Part shown: one piece after another, positions 37,501 to 49,500 of the stretch
How positions within the stretch are numbered: the first letter of the stretch is position 1
Layout of the letters: every line of letters starts with the position of its first letter
Source of the DNA: Stercorarius parasiticus
Lineage: Eukaryota > Chordata > Aves > Charadriiformes > Stercorariidae
Reading direction: 5' to 3'
Length of the DNA: 64,000 nucleotides
NCBI GenBank assembly: GCA_013396915.1
Contig: VWZL01005037.1
Location: 1,638,230-1,702,229, forward strand
The notes under the pieces: model-generated
The model's input: only the letters and a program-made list of their open reading frames with translations
The model's database searches: none
Told to the model about the DNA's origin: nothing
Program-made: the position numbers and the translations under genes

Positions 37501-40500
37501 TAACGAACTAAAAGGGGAAGTGTTTTGAAGACTGCTCAAAGCCCTTTATGGAAAAAGAGTGTTGTTCCTTGCTATATAACTGGTGATCTGCTGTAGGTAA
37601 TTTCTTAAAAATAAACTTAGTTGGTTTCTTTTTTCTCTAATCAGCTTTCATGAAGCTTGAAGTTGTTTCCTTTATGCTAAGAGAAACTGTTAGCTAGATG
37701 GAACTTCATTATCTCTACTTGCTGCTTTGAATTTTTCAGCAGTACAGATTGTCTTTTCTTCTGAAGCGTCATTGTTTGTGTCGTTTTGGCTACTCCATGT
37801 CTCGTCTACGTTCCAGAAATATTTTGGGTTTACTAAATGTAATGTTCAGCTTAGACTTTTGCTGATCTAGCACAATAAACTAAAACCTTTTCGGAACTAA
37901 GTAATGGTTGTTTCATTTGGTTTTGGTTTTTGTTTGTTTTTTTCTTTTCTTCGCTTAGGTTAAGAAATGGAGTGAAATTCTGCAAAGTGCAAAAATTTCC
38001 TGAGGTACTGTTACTACATGCACTTTAAAGTACTTTTTCTGCATGATTAGGAATGTGGTAAGACTAACGAGTTGCATGGATTAAACGGTGTTTACATGGT
38101 GAAAACGTATCTTCCTATTGTCATTTGTTTTAAGAATGTAAGCAACGTTTGATTATTCATGCTGTAAGAAAGTGAACCTTGAACATGAAAAGTAAAGTTA
38201 GAAGAATGGAGTTTTTCAGTGTTGTTACTGTCAGCCTGCACAACTTATTTTTACTGTAAATCATAGAATTAAGTACCACAGCCAGACTGGAAATCTTTTC
38301 TGTAAGTAATACTTGTAAGCTTCTGTTTTAAAAGTCATCCAGTCTTACACTTCAAAACATGAGTTGATGACTGCAATAATCAGGAATAAATGTCCCTCGT
38401 GACAAGATTGTGCAATAGGTGCAGTGAGGAAGAGAAAAGGTATGTTGTTTATTGCTGCATCAGTGTTAGTTACTGTTAGGACTGGGGGTTTTTTTATATT
38501 GTCAGTAAGATAAGTTCTTTGATAATTACAAATTCATTTCTAACACCTTGAGCCACAATTGATTTGAAAAAAAATACCTGTGGAACACAGAGCTTGTGAT
38601 AGTTCGTCTGGCCATAGACAAAGTGATCCTTTTGGAATGATAAAAGGAGAAGATGGCATGCACGGTGTAGTTATTAAATATGAAATAGTAGCATGTATAG
38701 TTCTTGAGTGAATCTGTCGATCCTTCTTACAGATCCTGTGCATTCATCTCAAAAGATTTAGACATGAACTTATGTTTTCCACAAAAATTGGGACCCATGT
38801 GTCCTTTCCTTTGGAAGGCCTTGATCTTCAGCCTTTCCTTGCGAAGGACAGTCCAGCTCAAATAGTGACGTATGATCTCCTATCTGTCATCTGCCATCAT
38901 GGAACTGCCAGCAGTAAGTATGCGGTTGATTGTTTTGTCTTTGCAGTTAATGTTCATATCAGCACTTCTGCTTAAGGATGATATGAATATACTGAAGGGT
39001 AACGAGCATTGGTACTTACAGTGTGAAAGATAAATGCTGTGATTTTTTACTTCGATCCGTAAGAAAGCTTGCTCTTAAAGAGTTGACACATCTTTGAAAT
39101 TGTATGGCATACCTAAACAAAATTGGAGGTGGAAAAAAATTAACAGATCCTGGAATATTAAGTAAAAAACCTGTATGCACTATTGAAAGTGAACAGTATA
39201 AATGTACAAATAAAGTTACATGCCAGCAGATGACCAGATGATCAGCTGTTCTACACAGCTGCTGTTTGTCTAAGGTTTTGGTGCTTTGTATGCCATACTT
39301 TTTTGGGAAGAGTTCACACAGCACCACAAAGATGCCAGTAATTTTTTAAAAATATATTCTCTTGGGTGATCGCTGCCAATTAACCCCAAAACAGGCAGTA
39401 ACTGCTATTTATGGGTAGTGATGAGTAGCTGAATAAACTTCTTGCTGCTATACATCAAGCTTCTGCCCAGGTGCTTTCAGTATCTATAAGATCTGGAAAA
39501 TAGGAGAGAAAAGTTTGAAGTCAAAAACTTCATAGATGTTTATAGAAGTTACCCACCCCCTCATACTCCTCAAACTTGAGATATCCATTGTTTAGATTAA
39601 GTTGTCTATTTTCATCTTCCATCTAGTGCTTGCTTCTCATAATCAGTTTAGTAGATATTTGAATACTTAATTATTGGCAGTTGAATATGTATGCAAAAAT
39701 AGTAATAATTTAAAATATATTACGACTAGTCTTCAAAATACAGTTAAGTATGGTCTTGATATCATGTAGCCATTACACGTCTATGCTAATTTCTACTATA
39801 AAGCATACAAAGATTTGAAGAGAGTCCATTGTGAAAACTGATGAGGGTAAATTTTTCAGACAATCTTACTCTGATTTGAATAGCATGCTTCAGGAGTGCG
39901 TTAGACAACAAGAATATGCTGAAAGTGGTGTCCAACTTTCCACTAGCTGATCCTGAGTTTGAGAAAAGTTAATATCCAGGTCGTGTCTGCTAATGATTTA
40001 ATGTTTCTTCCATTTGCTTTTTTTGGACTTAATTTCTTTTCCCGTATTACAGAGTAAAATGGGCAGCTCTGAACACTTTTTAATAATTCTTGCTCCTAAC
40101 ACTCTAGGTGGACATTATATAGCTTATTGTCGCAATAATTTAAATAATTTGTGGTATGAATTTGATGACCAGAGTGTCACGGAAGTGTCAGAATCCACAG
40201 TGCAAAATGCAGAAGCCTATGTTCTCTTCTACAGGTAAGAAATTAAAAGTATGATCATACTTATGTAAGTCAGGTGTGTAAATAACTTTTAAGCAGTTGG
40301 GCAGCTTTCAGAAATTAGCTGCCCCACAAGAATTATAATGGAAGAATTTGACTAACCAGAAAAGCCTGTGCTGGAGAGAGACTTAATCCTTTGGTTATGT
40401 CCTTAACACTTGTTCTGTCATTGCTAAAACATGTATGGAACTTGAAATTAAAATTAAATCTGCATAAATAAAGCATAGTAAGATGACTAGAAAGAGAACT

Positions 40501-43500
40501 TTAAGCAATTGTTAGAACTATCCACCAATTACTTGGTTTTCAATTAGAGGAAAGGAATTCGGCACAAGGGGAGGTTTTGTACACAGGCTTTTAACTGTTA
40601 GAGCTCTAAAGGGAATCGTGCAAAGTCTTTAGCAGATGGGATGTGGAACAACAGAGATTTTACTGTGTTGTAATTTAATTTCAGGGAATTTGTAGGCTGG
40701 TCTTTTCCTGAAAGTTGAAATGAAAGACGAGAAGTCATGTTATCACCTTCAGTCTAAGGAATTTTTGTACTTGAAATAATAAAAGCAACTTAATTTTCAA
40801 GTTCTAAATTTCTGCTACTAAGATCAAATTTCCACTAAAAGTTGATGGTGAAATAGATTGTGTCAGAGTTGCACAAGAAATGAGATGTGTTTGGAAAATG
40901 TTTTAAGTTTCATTAGGAGCACTGGTACCTGCCACTGTCTGAGCTAAGCCTGTGAGTCTGATTCAGTAGGTCTTCTAAAAGGAATGTGGAAGTCATGCTG
41001 TATTACCAAGAAAGAACACTGTACCTGATTGTGGGCAAATATATTAAAATAAATAATAGAATAGCCTTCATAAAATTTGGTTTTGAAAAAGAATATACCC
41101 ACAAAATACTACCACACACACAAAATAGCTTTCTAAAATGTGCTGAAAGAACATCTTACTGGGGATATGTATGCATTTTTAAGTTACAGCTAGAAAGTAA
41201 ACTTACCTACTTGAATTTCATTTTCAGACTGTTAAGATTTTTGTTAAATAGTTTTAATCTGAATTTAAGCAGGTAATGTATTTTAATTGGGTTCATAGCA
41301 TCTGTTTTTTCCTACTCTTTTACTCTTGTTTTGCTATGCTATAAATAGCCTTGTTGCTATAGCCATTAGGTCTACCTAAAGCTTTTCTATTAGCTGTTTG
41401 AGTCAACTGTGACACTGTAAATTCGCTGAGGTGGCCCAGCTTTTGCGTGATGCTGAGTCAAGTTTCAGGTCAGTGTTTTGGAGGTTGTAATGAATGGGTC
41501 AAATCTGCTGTTGGAGAAGAGAGATTCTATTCAATCTAAAAAAAAGGAGAGCAGACGTACTCCCGGTTGGCCAGCAGCAGCATCCTCGATGAGAGAAGTA
41601 GGGAGATACAAGAAAAGTAGGAGAATTACAGGATCTAATTAATGTTCAGCCTTACTTTTGAAGGTAAGTAAGGAACATCTGCCCAAGAAGTACAGCTTGC
41701 AAAGCTTTAGCTCCGAAGATGCGCAGAGGAAACGGGCAGGTGGGCAGAGCCTTTTCTCCTCCTGTGGTAGTAATCACCTCTGCAGTAGAGTCTGCTGTCT
41801 CTGGTGCAGTCCAGCTATTTGCTTTCTCAGGCTGGTAGGTTGAATGTGAATGGTCAGGGGTCTTTGAGTTGTTGACCTAAGCAGGCAAAAGCTTTCTTGT
41901 AAGCATGATAACAGCAGTGCCATGGCTTGTCAAAACAAAGAACAAGCATGGATTTAACAGAGCAAGTGGTGTTTGCTGCCCTTCTCGCTCTGTACTAACT
42001 GTACTGACTCTTGTGACACATGGCTCTGTAATGTGACAGTCCAGGTTCCTGCCACACACTGAGATGGTGGCTTTGGCTCTGCATAAAAGGTGCAAGTTTT
42101 TTCACATGCTAAGTCAACTACTTCATGCTAGTAGAACTTTGAAGTGTAGACGTGGCCCAGATAATTTTCTTTTCACAAAGTAAATTATCTGCACTGTATA
42201 CAAGTACATGTATTTGTTTAATGATTTCTATTTTGGTAATAGAAAGAGCAGTGAAGAAGCACAGAGAGAGAGACGGAGGATATCGAGTCTACTGAATATG
42301 ATGGAACCAAGTCTTCTGCAGTTCTATGTTTCCAGACAGTGGTTAAATAAATTCAAGACTTTTGCAGAGCCAGGACCAATTTCAAATAATGACTTTCTCT
42401 GTATACATGGAGGTGAGACTGTAACTGAATATCATTTAAGAATTTATCTGTCAACTCGTAGCTGTACAGGGATGTACACTTATTTTAATTAAAGGAATTC
42501 GAATATAGTAAGTTCATATTATAACTTCCTAGGTAAAGCAGATTATTTCTCTCATTTTAGTAGCTGATTAGTTAGAAATGATAGTCTGTGAAGTTCTAAT
42601 TTTTTTTTTTCTTTTCTCTGCACAACAAAACAATTTGATTTTGTTTATAAGCTTTCTTGATTCTTAAAGAGGAATAGTTTGGCTTATCTGCTTGCTTACT
42701 AAACTCGTATATTCCCATGTTTAAAAATCCTGTCACTTTATCATCATCCTTAGTACTTTGGTCTGCCAATCGAAATCTGTTTCTCAGCTACCTGCTAGAA
42801 GCCACAAGATGGTTTGAAAGCTGAGGAACAAGAAATTGGTCTGATGCAGAGTATCCAGTGCATAGCAGTATGAAAATAGGATAGTAATTCTGTATATTTT
42901 GTATAGTAGCATAAAAGTTTTACTTTGTGCTAAATGTTAATAAGAATGAGATAATTACATTAAGCAAAACATATTTGGGGAAATACCCATATTTGAGTTC
43001 CAGCATTACAAGAAATTGTGACTATGTGGTGTTCTTATGCCTATTTTCTAATGAAAAATACACCTATATTAGATTAGCAGTTACAGGTGCTGCCCCTGTT
43101 GCTGAACTGAACTTTTAACATAGGAATATTGTGCCCCTGTAGCAATTCGCAGTGTGTGTGTACATGTGAGCCCTTGTGGCTGGGACTTGCCTTTTGCAGG
43201 GTTATAGCAGATGACTCGTCTTGTACAACTGCCTGAGCTACGGCACTATTCCCTCTTCGAAAGAATTCCTGCATAGCCCACGGCTGCTTATCGTGAGCTT
43301 CAACTCAACGCTTCTAACTCTGCAAGCCCTTCTATTTTTGCATCCTGCTAAATTTCACTGCTTTCAAGCGTTTGTGTTGTTTGAAGTAATTTAAAAAGGT
43401 CTACAGCAAATAAGTGAATTTTGAACAGACAGTTTGCTAATGTGTTTACATGCATAAACAAAATATTTAATCACTCTTTAACATTTTAACTGTGTACCTT

Positions 43501-46500
43501 AAGAAGCATTTTGCAATCGGTATCCAAAAAGTATTCTAGCCCTTTAATTCTGATTTTTCATGTAGTTTGCTTCTGCTTTTTATAAACCTTTCAGCCTCAC
43601 AAAAGACTAAAATTTGAGTGGTCTCTTTAAATACAGTAATCTATTATACTGTGGTAAAACTTGTTCCACATGATTTCTTTGAATTCGTTGAAAGGTTGTA
43701 TTTCTGTTTTATTTAGAGACCTCTAACATAGTATCCTCCTCCCCGACCCTTGACCCCCCACCCCAAAATAAAATCTGCACTTGTCTCACTCTTTTTTAAT
43801 TTATTTTTTATTGCTTCTGCAGGTGTTCCTCCACACAAAGCTAACTTTATAGAGGACCTAGTTGTAATGCTACCTCAAAATATATGGGATAATCTATATA
43901 GTAGGTAAGTTTTGTACTGTAACTAGAAAAAAATCCAGTTATATGGTTTGAGAGCAAATATGTGCCAAGCAGCAACATCGGACTTCAGAATTGGTGGCTC
44001 AGAAAAATATACGTATACCCTCTAGGCTTAAAGCTAAGTGGAGGGATTGCAAACAATTTATAGAATTTGTTTGTGCAAAGAAATGCTAAAAGCCTACATA
44101 AAGTAGTGTGTTACTGCGATAATACTTGAGTATTAAACCACTAAACATGTATGGTATGTACAAAATGACACAAAGTAGGTCAGCAAAAGTACGCTTTGCA
44201 AGAGGTATTTTGAAGGAGCTCTCTGTATCAGCTCCCTGTTCTCTTGTTGGCTGGAGACAGCTCTTCTTTTATGTTGGCTTTGAATCCATAGCCTCAGCTG
44301 CCAGTGCTGCTTCAAAATAACTTATATCTAAGTGTTCTGTATAACTACTCCATGCTTTTTAATGTAGGTCAGTTTTAAGTGTGTGCTTTTAAAGGAGGGA
44401 TTCTTACAAGACGCATCTCCTTTTAAAGTTACAAAAAGCTATAGAAGAGCTTTGCTAATGACCTTAAGGACTCTGTATTGCACTCGCATTAAATATTTTT
44501 AGCTGTTAATTTCCTGCCACTTAAGCAATATAGCTAAAGGGTTGGGGTTTTTTGTTTTAAAGTTTCAATGGCCACAAGTGAAAAATAGAAACAATACTTT
44601 TTCCAGGTTATTTCCACTTTCCTAGATGTACTGAATTTTTCTTCCAACCATCTGACAAAGGCATTATCCATTTTCTGTATGCAGAAATACTTCTTAAATC
44701 TGAAGGAAAATGTTTTTAAACTTCTCATTAAATTGCCTTCTCTATAAAACTTTTTAACAAGATGTCAAACTTCATTCATTTGATAGAAAGGTAGAAGTCC
44801 CAGAGATGATGGGGTCCCCCAGATTTTGAGTGTTACCTACTAGGTAGAGGAGAGGTATAAATTGTTAGCGCTAAACATTTGTCTGTTCTGTCTGGCTTCT
44901 TGACTGGCATATGTACCCTTCAACACAGAGTAGTTCTGAAGCAACCATCTTTTGCTTTTTGTCTTGCTGTTACCTGGGAATTACGGGCGAGTACCATGGC
45001 TGCAGCGGGTGAGAATTTAGGGTGAGGAAGCCAAATATGGTAGAAGCTGACTTTTACTGAGATATTATTCAGGAAAAGGAGATATGCATCTAGGATACCA
45101 ATTGCCAGTCCATCTAAGTCCCAAACACATTTATTTTGCTGGTGACCTGGCACCACTCCTGTGCAATTCCACATACTTTGAGTTCAGAGTTGCTTCAAGA
45201 TGATATAGTATAATCCATACTTGACCTATTTCAGTTAAAAACTTGTGAACTGATCCGTGCAGTCTAAAGACAAAGTGTTATCGTCAGAGGTACAATTTAA
45301 GTGGTAGGTGATCATTTTATGAAAGATATGTTTGTTAAGTTGGGATGATTGCATGTATACCAAAAAACTTGTATGTACAAGTGCTGTTGTACTGAAATAA
45401 TGCTTTAATTTTCAGTTAAAATACAACACTTCTGTATTTGCGGGGGCTGGAGGGGAGGGTCATGGAGAATAACTTTTTAAGAACGAAAAAATAAACCAGT
45501 TTAGAGGCTGGTGTCAGGGAGGGGGCAAACTGATGAAGAACCTGCAGTGGAATGAAGGAACATGTTTAAGATAGAACTGGCTGGAACATTTCCATAAGCT
45601 GTTTCTTAGAGGCCTTTAATAAAATCACACGTGGTGTACGTATAACAGAATACTTGCTCACTGACACGTTCTTCCCGTACTAATGCCTTTTGAAGTATGT
45701 GATACAGCACAGTTTGAGATGGTTTGTGCTGGCTCTAGCCAGTCAGAACTTGGAAGATGGTTGTGTCTTAGGATGGAGTACAAAATATTACTAGGAAAAT
45801 AAATGATGGCATTTGTGGATCAGTGTGACTGGCATGTATCAGACCTCTCTTACATATTATGAGAAGCTGACACTTGTGATGACTATAGGTGCATCACCTT
45901 TTTACATGGTATTTTCCACAAGGTTCATGGTGTTTTACTTTTACTGCAGGTATGGGGGAGGACCAGCTGTTAATCATCTGTATGTTTGTCACACCTGCCA
46001 AATAGAGTCTGAAAGAATTGAAAAAAGAAGGAAAAATGAATTGGAAATGTTTATTCGGGTAAAAAAGTAAACACTTATTCATTCTGCTTTTTGACATCAC
46101 CTGATATTCATGACTTGACCCAAGGGGTTACCAGAAGTGCATAGGTGATTTCCTGTAACAAATGGACTTTATGAAATATCTGGACACCTATATAGAATCC
46201 CATCTTTCTTGTTGGCAGCAGTAATGTTCTTGTGCTATCCCAGATAACTATTTATATGGAAATGTACTTAGAGTAAATATTTAATGCGTTTCTTAAATTG
46301 CTTTTTTATAATATGGAGACAGAGTGCAGCCACATGAGCAGTTGTTCTCTATACACTGCCAGTGATCTGTTCTGTGCAGTCTGATAAGGCTTAAGTGCAA
46401 TAATACTGTGCCAGCAAAAAGTTAATCATAATCTTTATCTTTGGTTCTAATTTTAAAAATATCATTAGAGACATAAACAAATATAAATAATTCAGTAGGT

Positions 46501-49500
46501 AGTGAATACCTTAGTATTGTAATGGATCTGTAAAATTAATATCAAGCAGCTACTGTATTTTCCATGAGTTAGAGATTATGGGCATGAGTCTGAATGGTAA
46601 AGTGACTAGTAGTAATGATTTTGTAATTCTTAAACCAAAAATATGTTTTGAAGTTTTGAAGTGAGACTAAATGCAGAGATATTGGAGTCCCATTTCTGCG
46701 ATCTTAATTCATGAGAGGGAGAAAAACATAATTGCGGCTGCTCTTTCAGGTCTATCTGTGCTTTAATTCAGAAATCGTGTCAGCTTTTCCGTATTTTAAT
46801 TGCTGCTTGAACTTTTTAGTAATTTATTTTCTTCAGTCTGGGTTACCACTGGATAATAATTATTATTAACAACATTGAGTCAACGTCATTTGTTTTAGCG
46901 ATCAGTATTTTTCCAATATAAACAGTGATTACATGTGCACTGTTATGCAAGTATTGTTAGTGGTTAGCAGACAGAAAATTCTGTTATCCCCTATAAAGAT
47001 TGCTTTACGGAATGATTGCAAAACTTATTCTGTCTGAAACCTCAAGAAGCTGGGTTGATGCTTTACGTTCATGGCTTCAAGAGGGAAGTATAGCTATAGT
47101 ATTACAGAGATAAAAGATAATGTTGTAAAGGTTTAAGTGACTTTTTGCATGTTTCTTAATAACATTGTGAAAAGATCTGTAGTCTCTGATAAAGAATAAA
47201 CTTCCTAAAATCTTAATTATAAAAAAATATTTTTTTACAACAACAGAAACAAATTTAGTTAAATGCAACTGAGACTCTTTACTCAACTGTTTTTTGTAAT
47301 TTATACAGTCACTTACATTGCCTTGCAACAGAAACTCGGAAAACCAGGATGACATTTTTTTGTTTGTTTGTTTGTTTTAATTTTAAAGTAGTAGGAACAA
47401 AAAATATTTCGTGTTTTTTAAACTGAAGCAAAGAGAAGTCATGAAAAGTCCCCGTGCATTAGTTCACCATGCCTTGCTTGGAATCACGCTGGCATCTGGT
47501 CAAAGTATTAGGGGAAAAAACAAGCATAAATGAAGGTATAGTTCATCACACAGAGGACCTCCCATAAAATTATGGAGCAAATATTTCGAAACACTGTTTT
47601 ATTTTATTTTACAAAAAAAAGTTTCCTGCTCTCTTTTGCTACTTGAAAGTTCAGCCTTCACAGTAATTATCCAGTAGTGTTTGGTGGGTAAGCACCTGTG
47701 CTTAAGAAGAACTTGTTGCTGTTTTCAGGAAAAAAATAAATTCTCAAGTAAAGAATAAGTCACCTTTTAATATGAAGGCTACCACTACATCAAAGTCTCA
47801 CCTTGGAATTTACCAGGTGTTTATTGTTCTGATGGTCAGTATTTTTTTTAAAATGTTCTGTAGTAGTGTAATATTATGCTGTTGTTAATTACGGTGGTTA
47901 AAAGAATTCATCAGTTTAAATGAAAAAAAGCAGAAAAAACACAGATTCTTTTTCTTTTCAGCTTAATAGAGCATTCCAAGAAGAAGAATCTCCATCAACG
48001 TTTTACTGCATCAGTATGCAATGGTTCAGAGAATGGGAAGGATTTGTAAAGGGTAAAGACAGTGGTAAGTTGTGCTCCATTTCAAAATGTGGGTAATCTT
48101 TTATATTGTCATGTAATGGCGCTGTTTAAGTAAATAGTTTCTGCTTTGGTAGAAGGCTGTAGGAAGAACAGATAGAGAAGGCAACAAAAGCTCTTAAAAT
48201 TCACATCTAAGACACAGGTTTTATAAGTTACAAATATATCCAGGAACCAAATTACAGAATATAGTCAAATAATTCACAAGAATGGATAATGGGATAGTTG
48301 TGGAGAGAATGTTTCTTGTTTGCAGGTGGTTTGCTGTTAGCAGCAGCAGAAAAATTGGATCTAAGTACAAGGGGGGATGGATTTTGCTGTGCAAACTGAT
48401 AGATAATGCTTCAGCTTCTGGAGGAAAGATGACCTCACTGTCACAACCTGAACTCATAGATAACTGAGTAACAACTACAATAATATCACTTTAGCCTACT
48501 TCAGGTGCCTCTAAAATTTTGAAATGGAAACACTGATAAAATGTACTACAAACGTCTGAGTCTGCTCTAGGACAACTTTGCTAGGGTTAAGAATTAGAAT
48601 TAACTTGTGTTTTATATTGCTTGAGACTTAGTGTAATTGTGAATGCTTTGAAAAACTTGTTCTTAATTAAAATTCCGATTAGCTTTAACAACTTAGAACA
48701 TACTGTCAAGCAGGACAAGAACAAGCAGTAAACAAACAAGCTATTTCTCCTTCCATTTGAAAACAGAACCTCCAACCTGCCGTTTGTTTTCAGCTCTCCC
48801 AATTTTAATCATCTTTCTATCACACTAGATCCTCCTGGGCCTATTGATAATGCTAAGATTGCAGTAACAAAATGTGGAAATGCTGTGCTAAAACAAGGTA
48901 GGTGTCCAGTATTGCTGCAGCTTTGGGTTCCTTATGATGTATTTGCTGAAGTTTGGAAAATTTATTGTGAATTCTTTTTTTAACTGTTATCATAAAAAGG
49001 CAATTCCTAGTGAATCTGTGTTGTGCCCATTTTGGGGGGGACCAAGTTATTCTTAAAATGAATAATTAGCATCTGTCATAGACTGATGCAAGTACAGACG
49101 AATGTAACAGGAGGTGCAGAGTAACTTTAAAATGGTGAAACTGTCCTTTGGCTTTGTATCACTTGGTTTGATTTGTATTTTCTTAACGTAAATTGGGAGA
49201 TGCTTGGCTTTTAGACTGTGTCTTCTAGCTGTACGTAGTTATTTGAATCTTGAAACCTAATTTGAATTGAGAGCTACTTCTAACAGGGAAATGAGCAACA
49301 GCATTTACTTACTGTGGTTTATTTTTCTGCAAGTTATTTGCCACTGTACACTGCAGAAATTTCTCTAGCATGCAAAGAAACAGATTTCTGTGTTATTCTT
49401 CAGAGTCAGATGCTTAATACCTTTTATTTGAAATTTGTGGGTATAGAAAAAAACAATTCTAATATGGCCTGCTTTATGAAGACTTTAGACTTCCTGTGAG

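Noticed and set aside
40014..40107. Upstream extension of USP33 coding exon 17 (frame containing [12 protein letters not shown])
   Set aside because: The frame is open, but no acceptor leaves the right phase: both AGs near 40052-40054 give a stop or a frameshift. The site at 40107 restores the conserved SSGHY.
41440..42120. Region in the USP33 intron after exon 17 with a perfect donor-like GAAGGTAAGTA and short ORFs
   Set aside because: No matching acceptor or recognised protein; the exon 17-18 junction is in frame without it.
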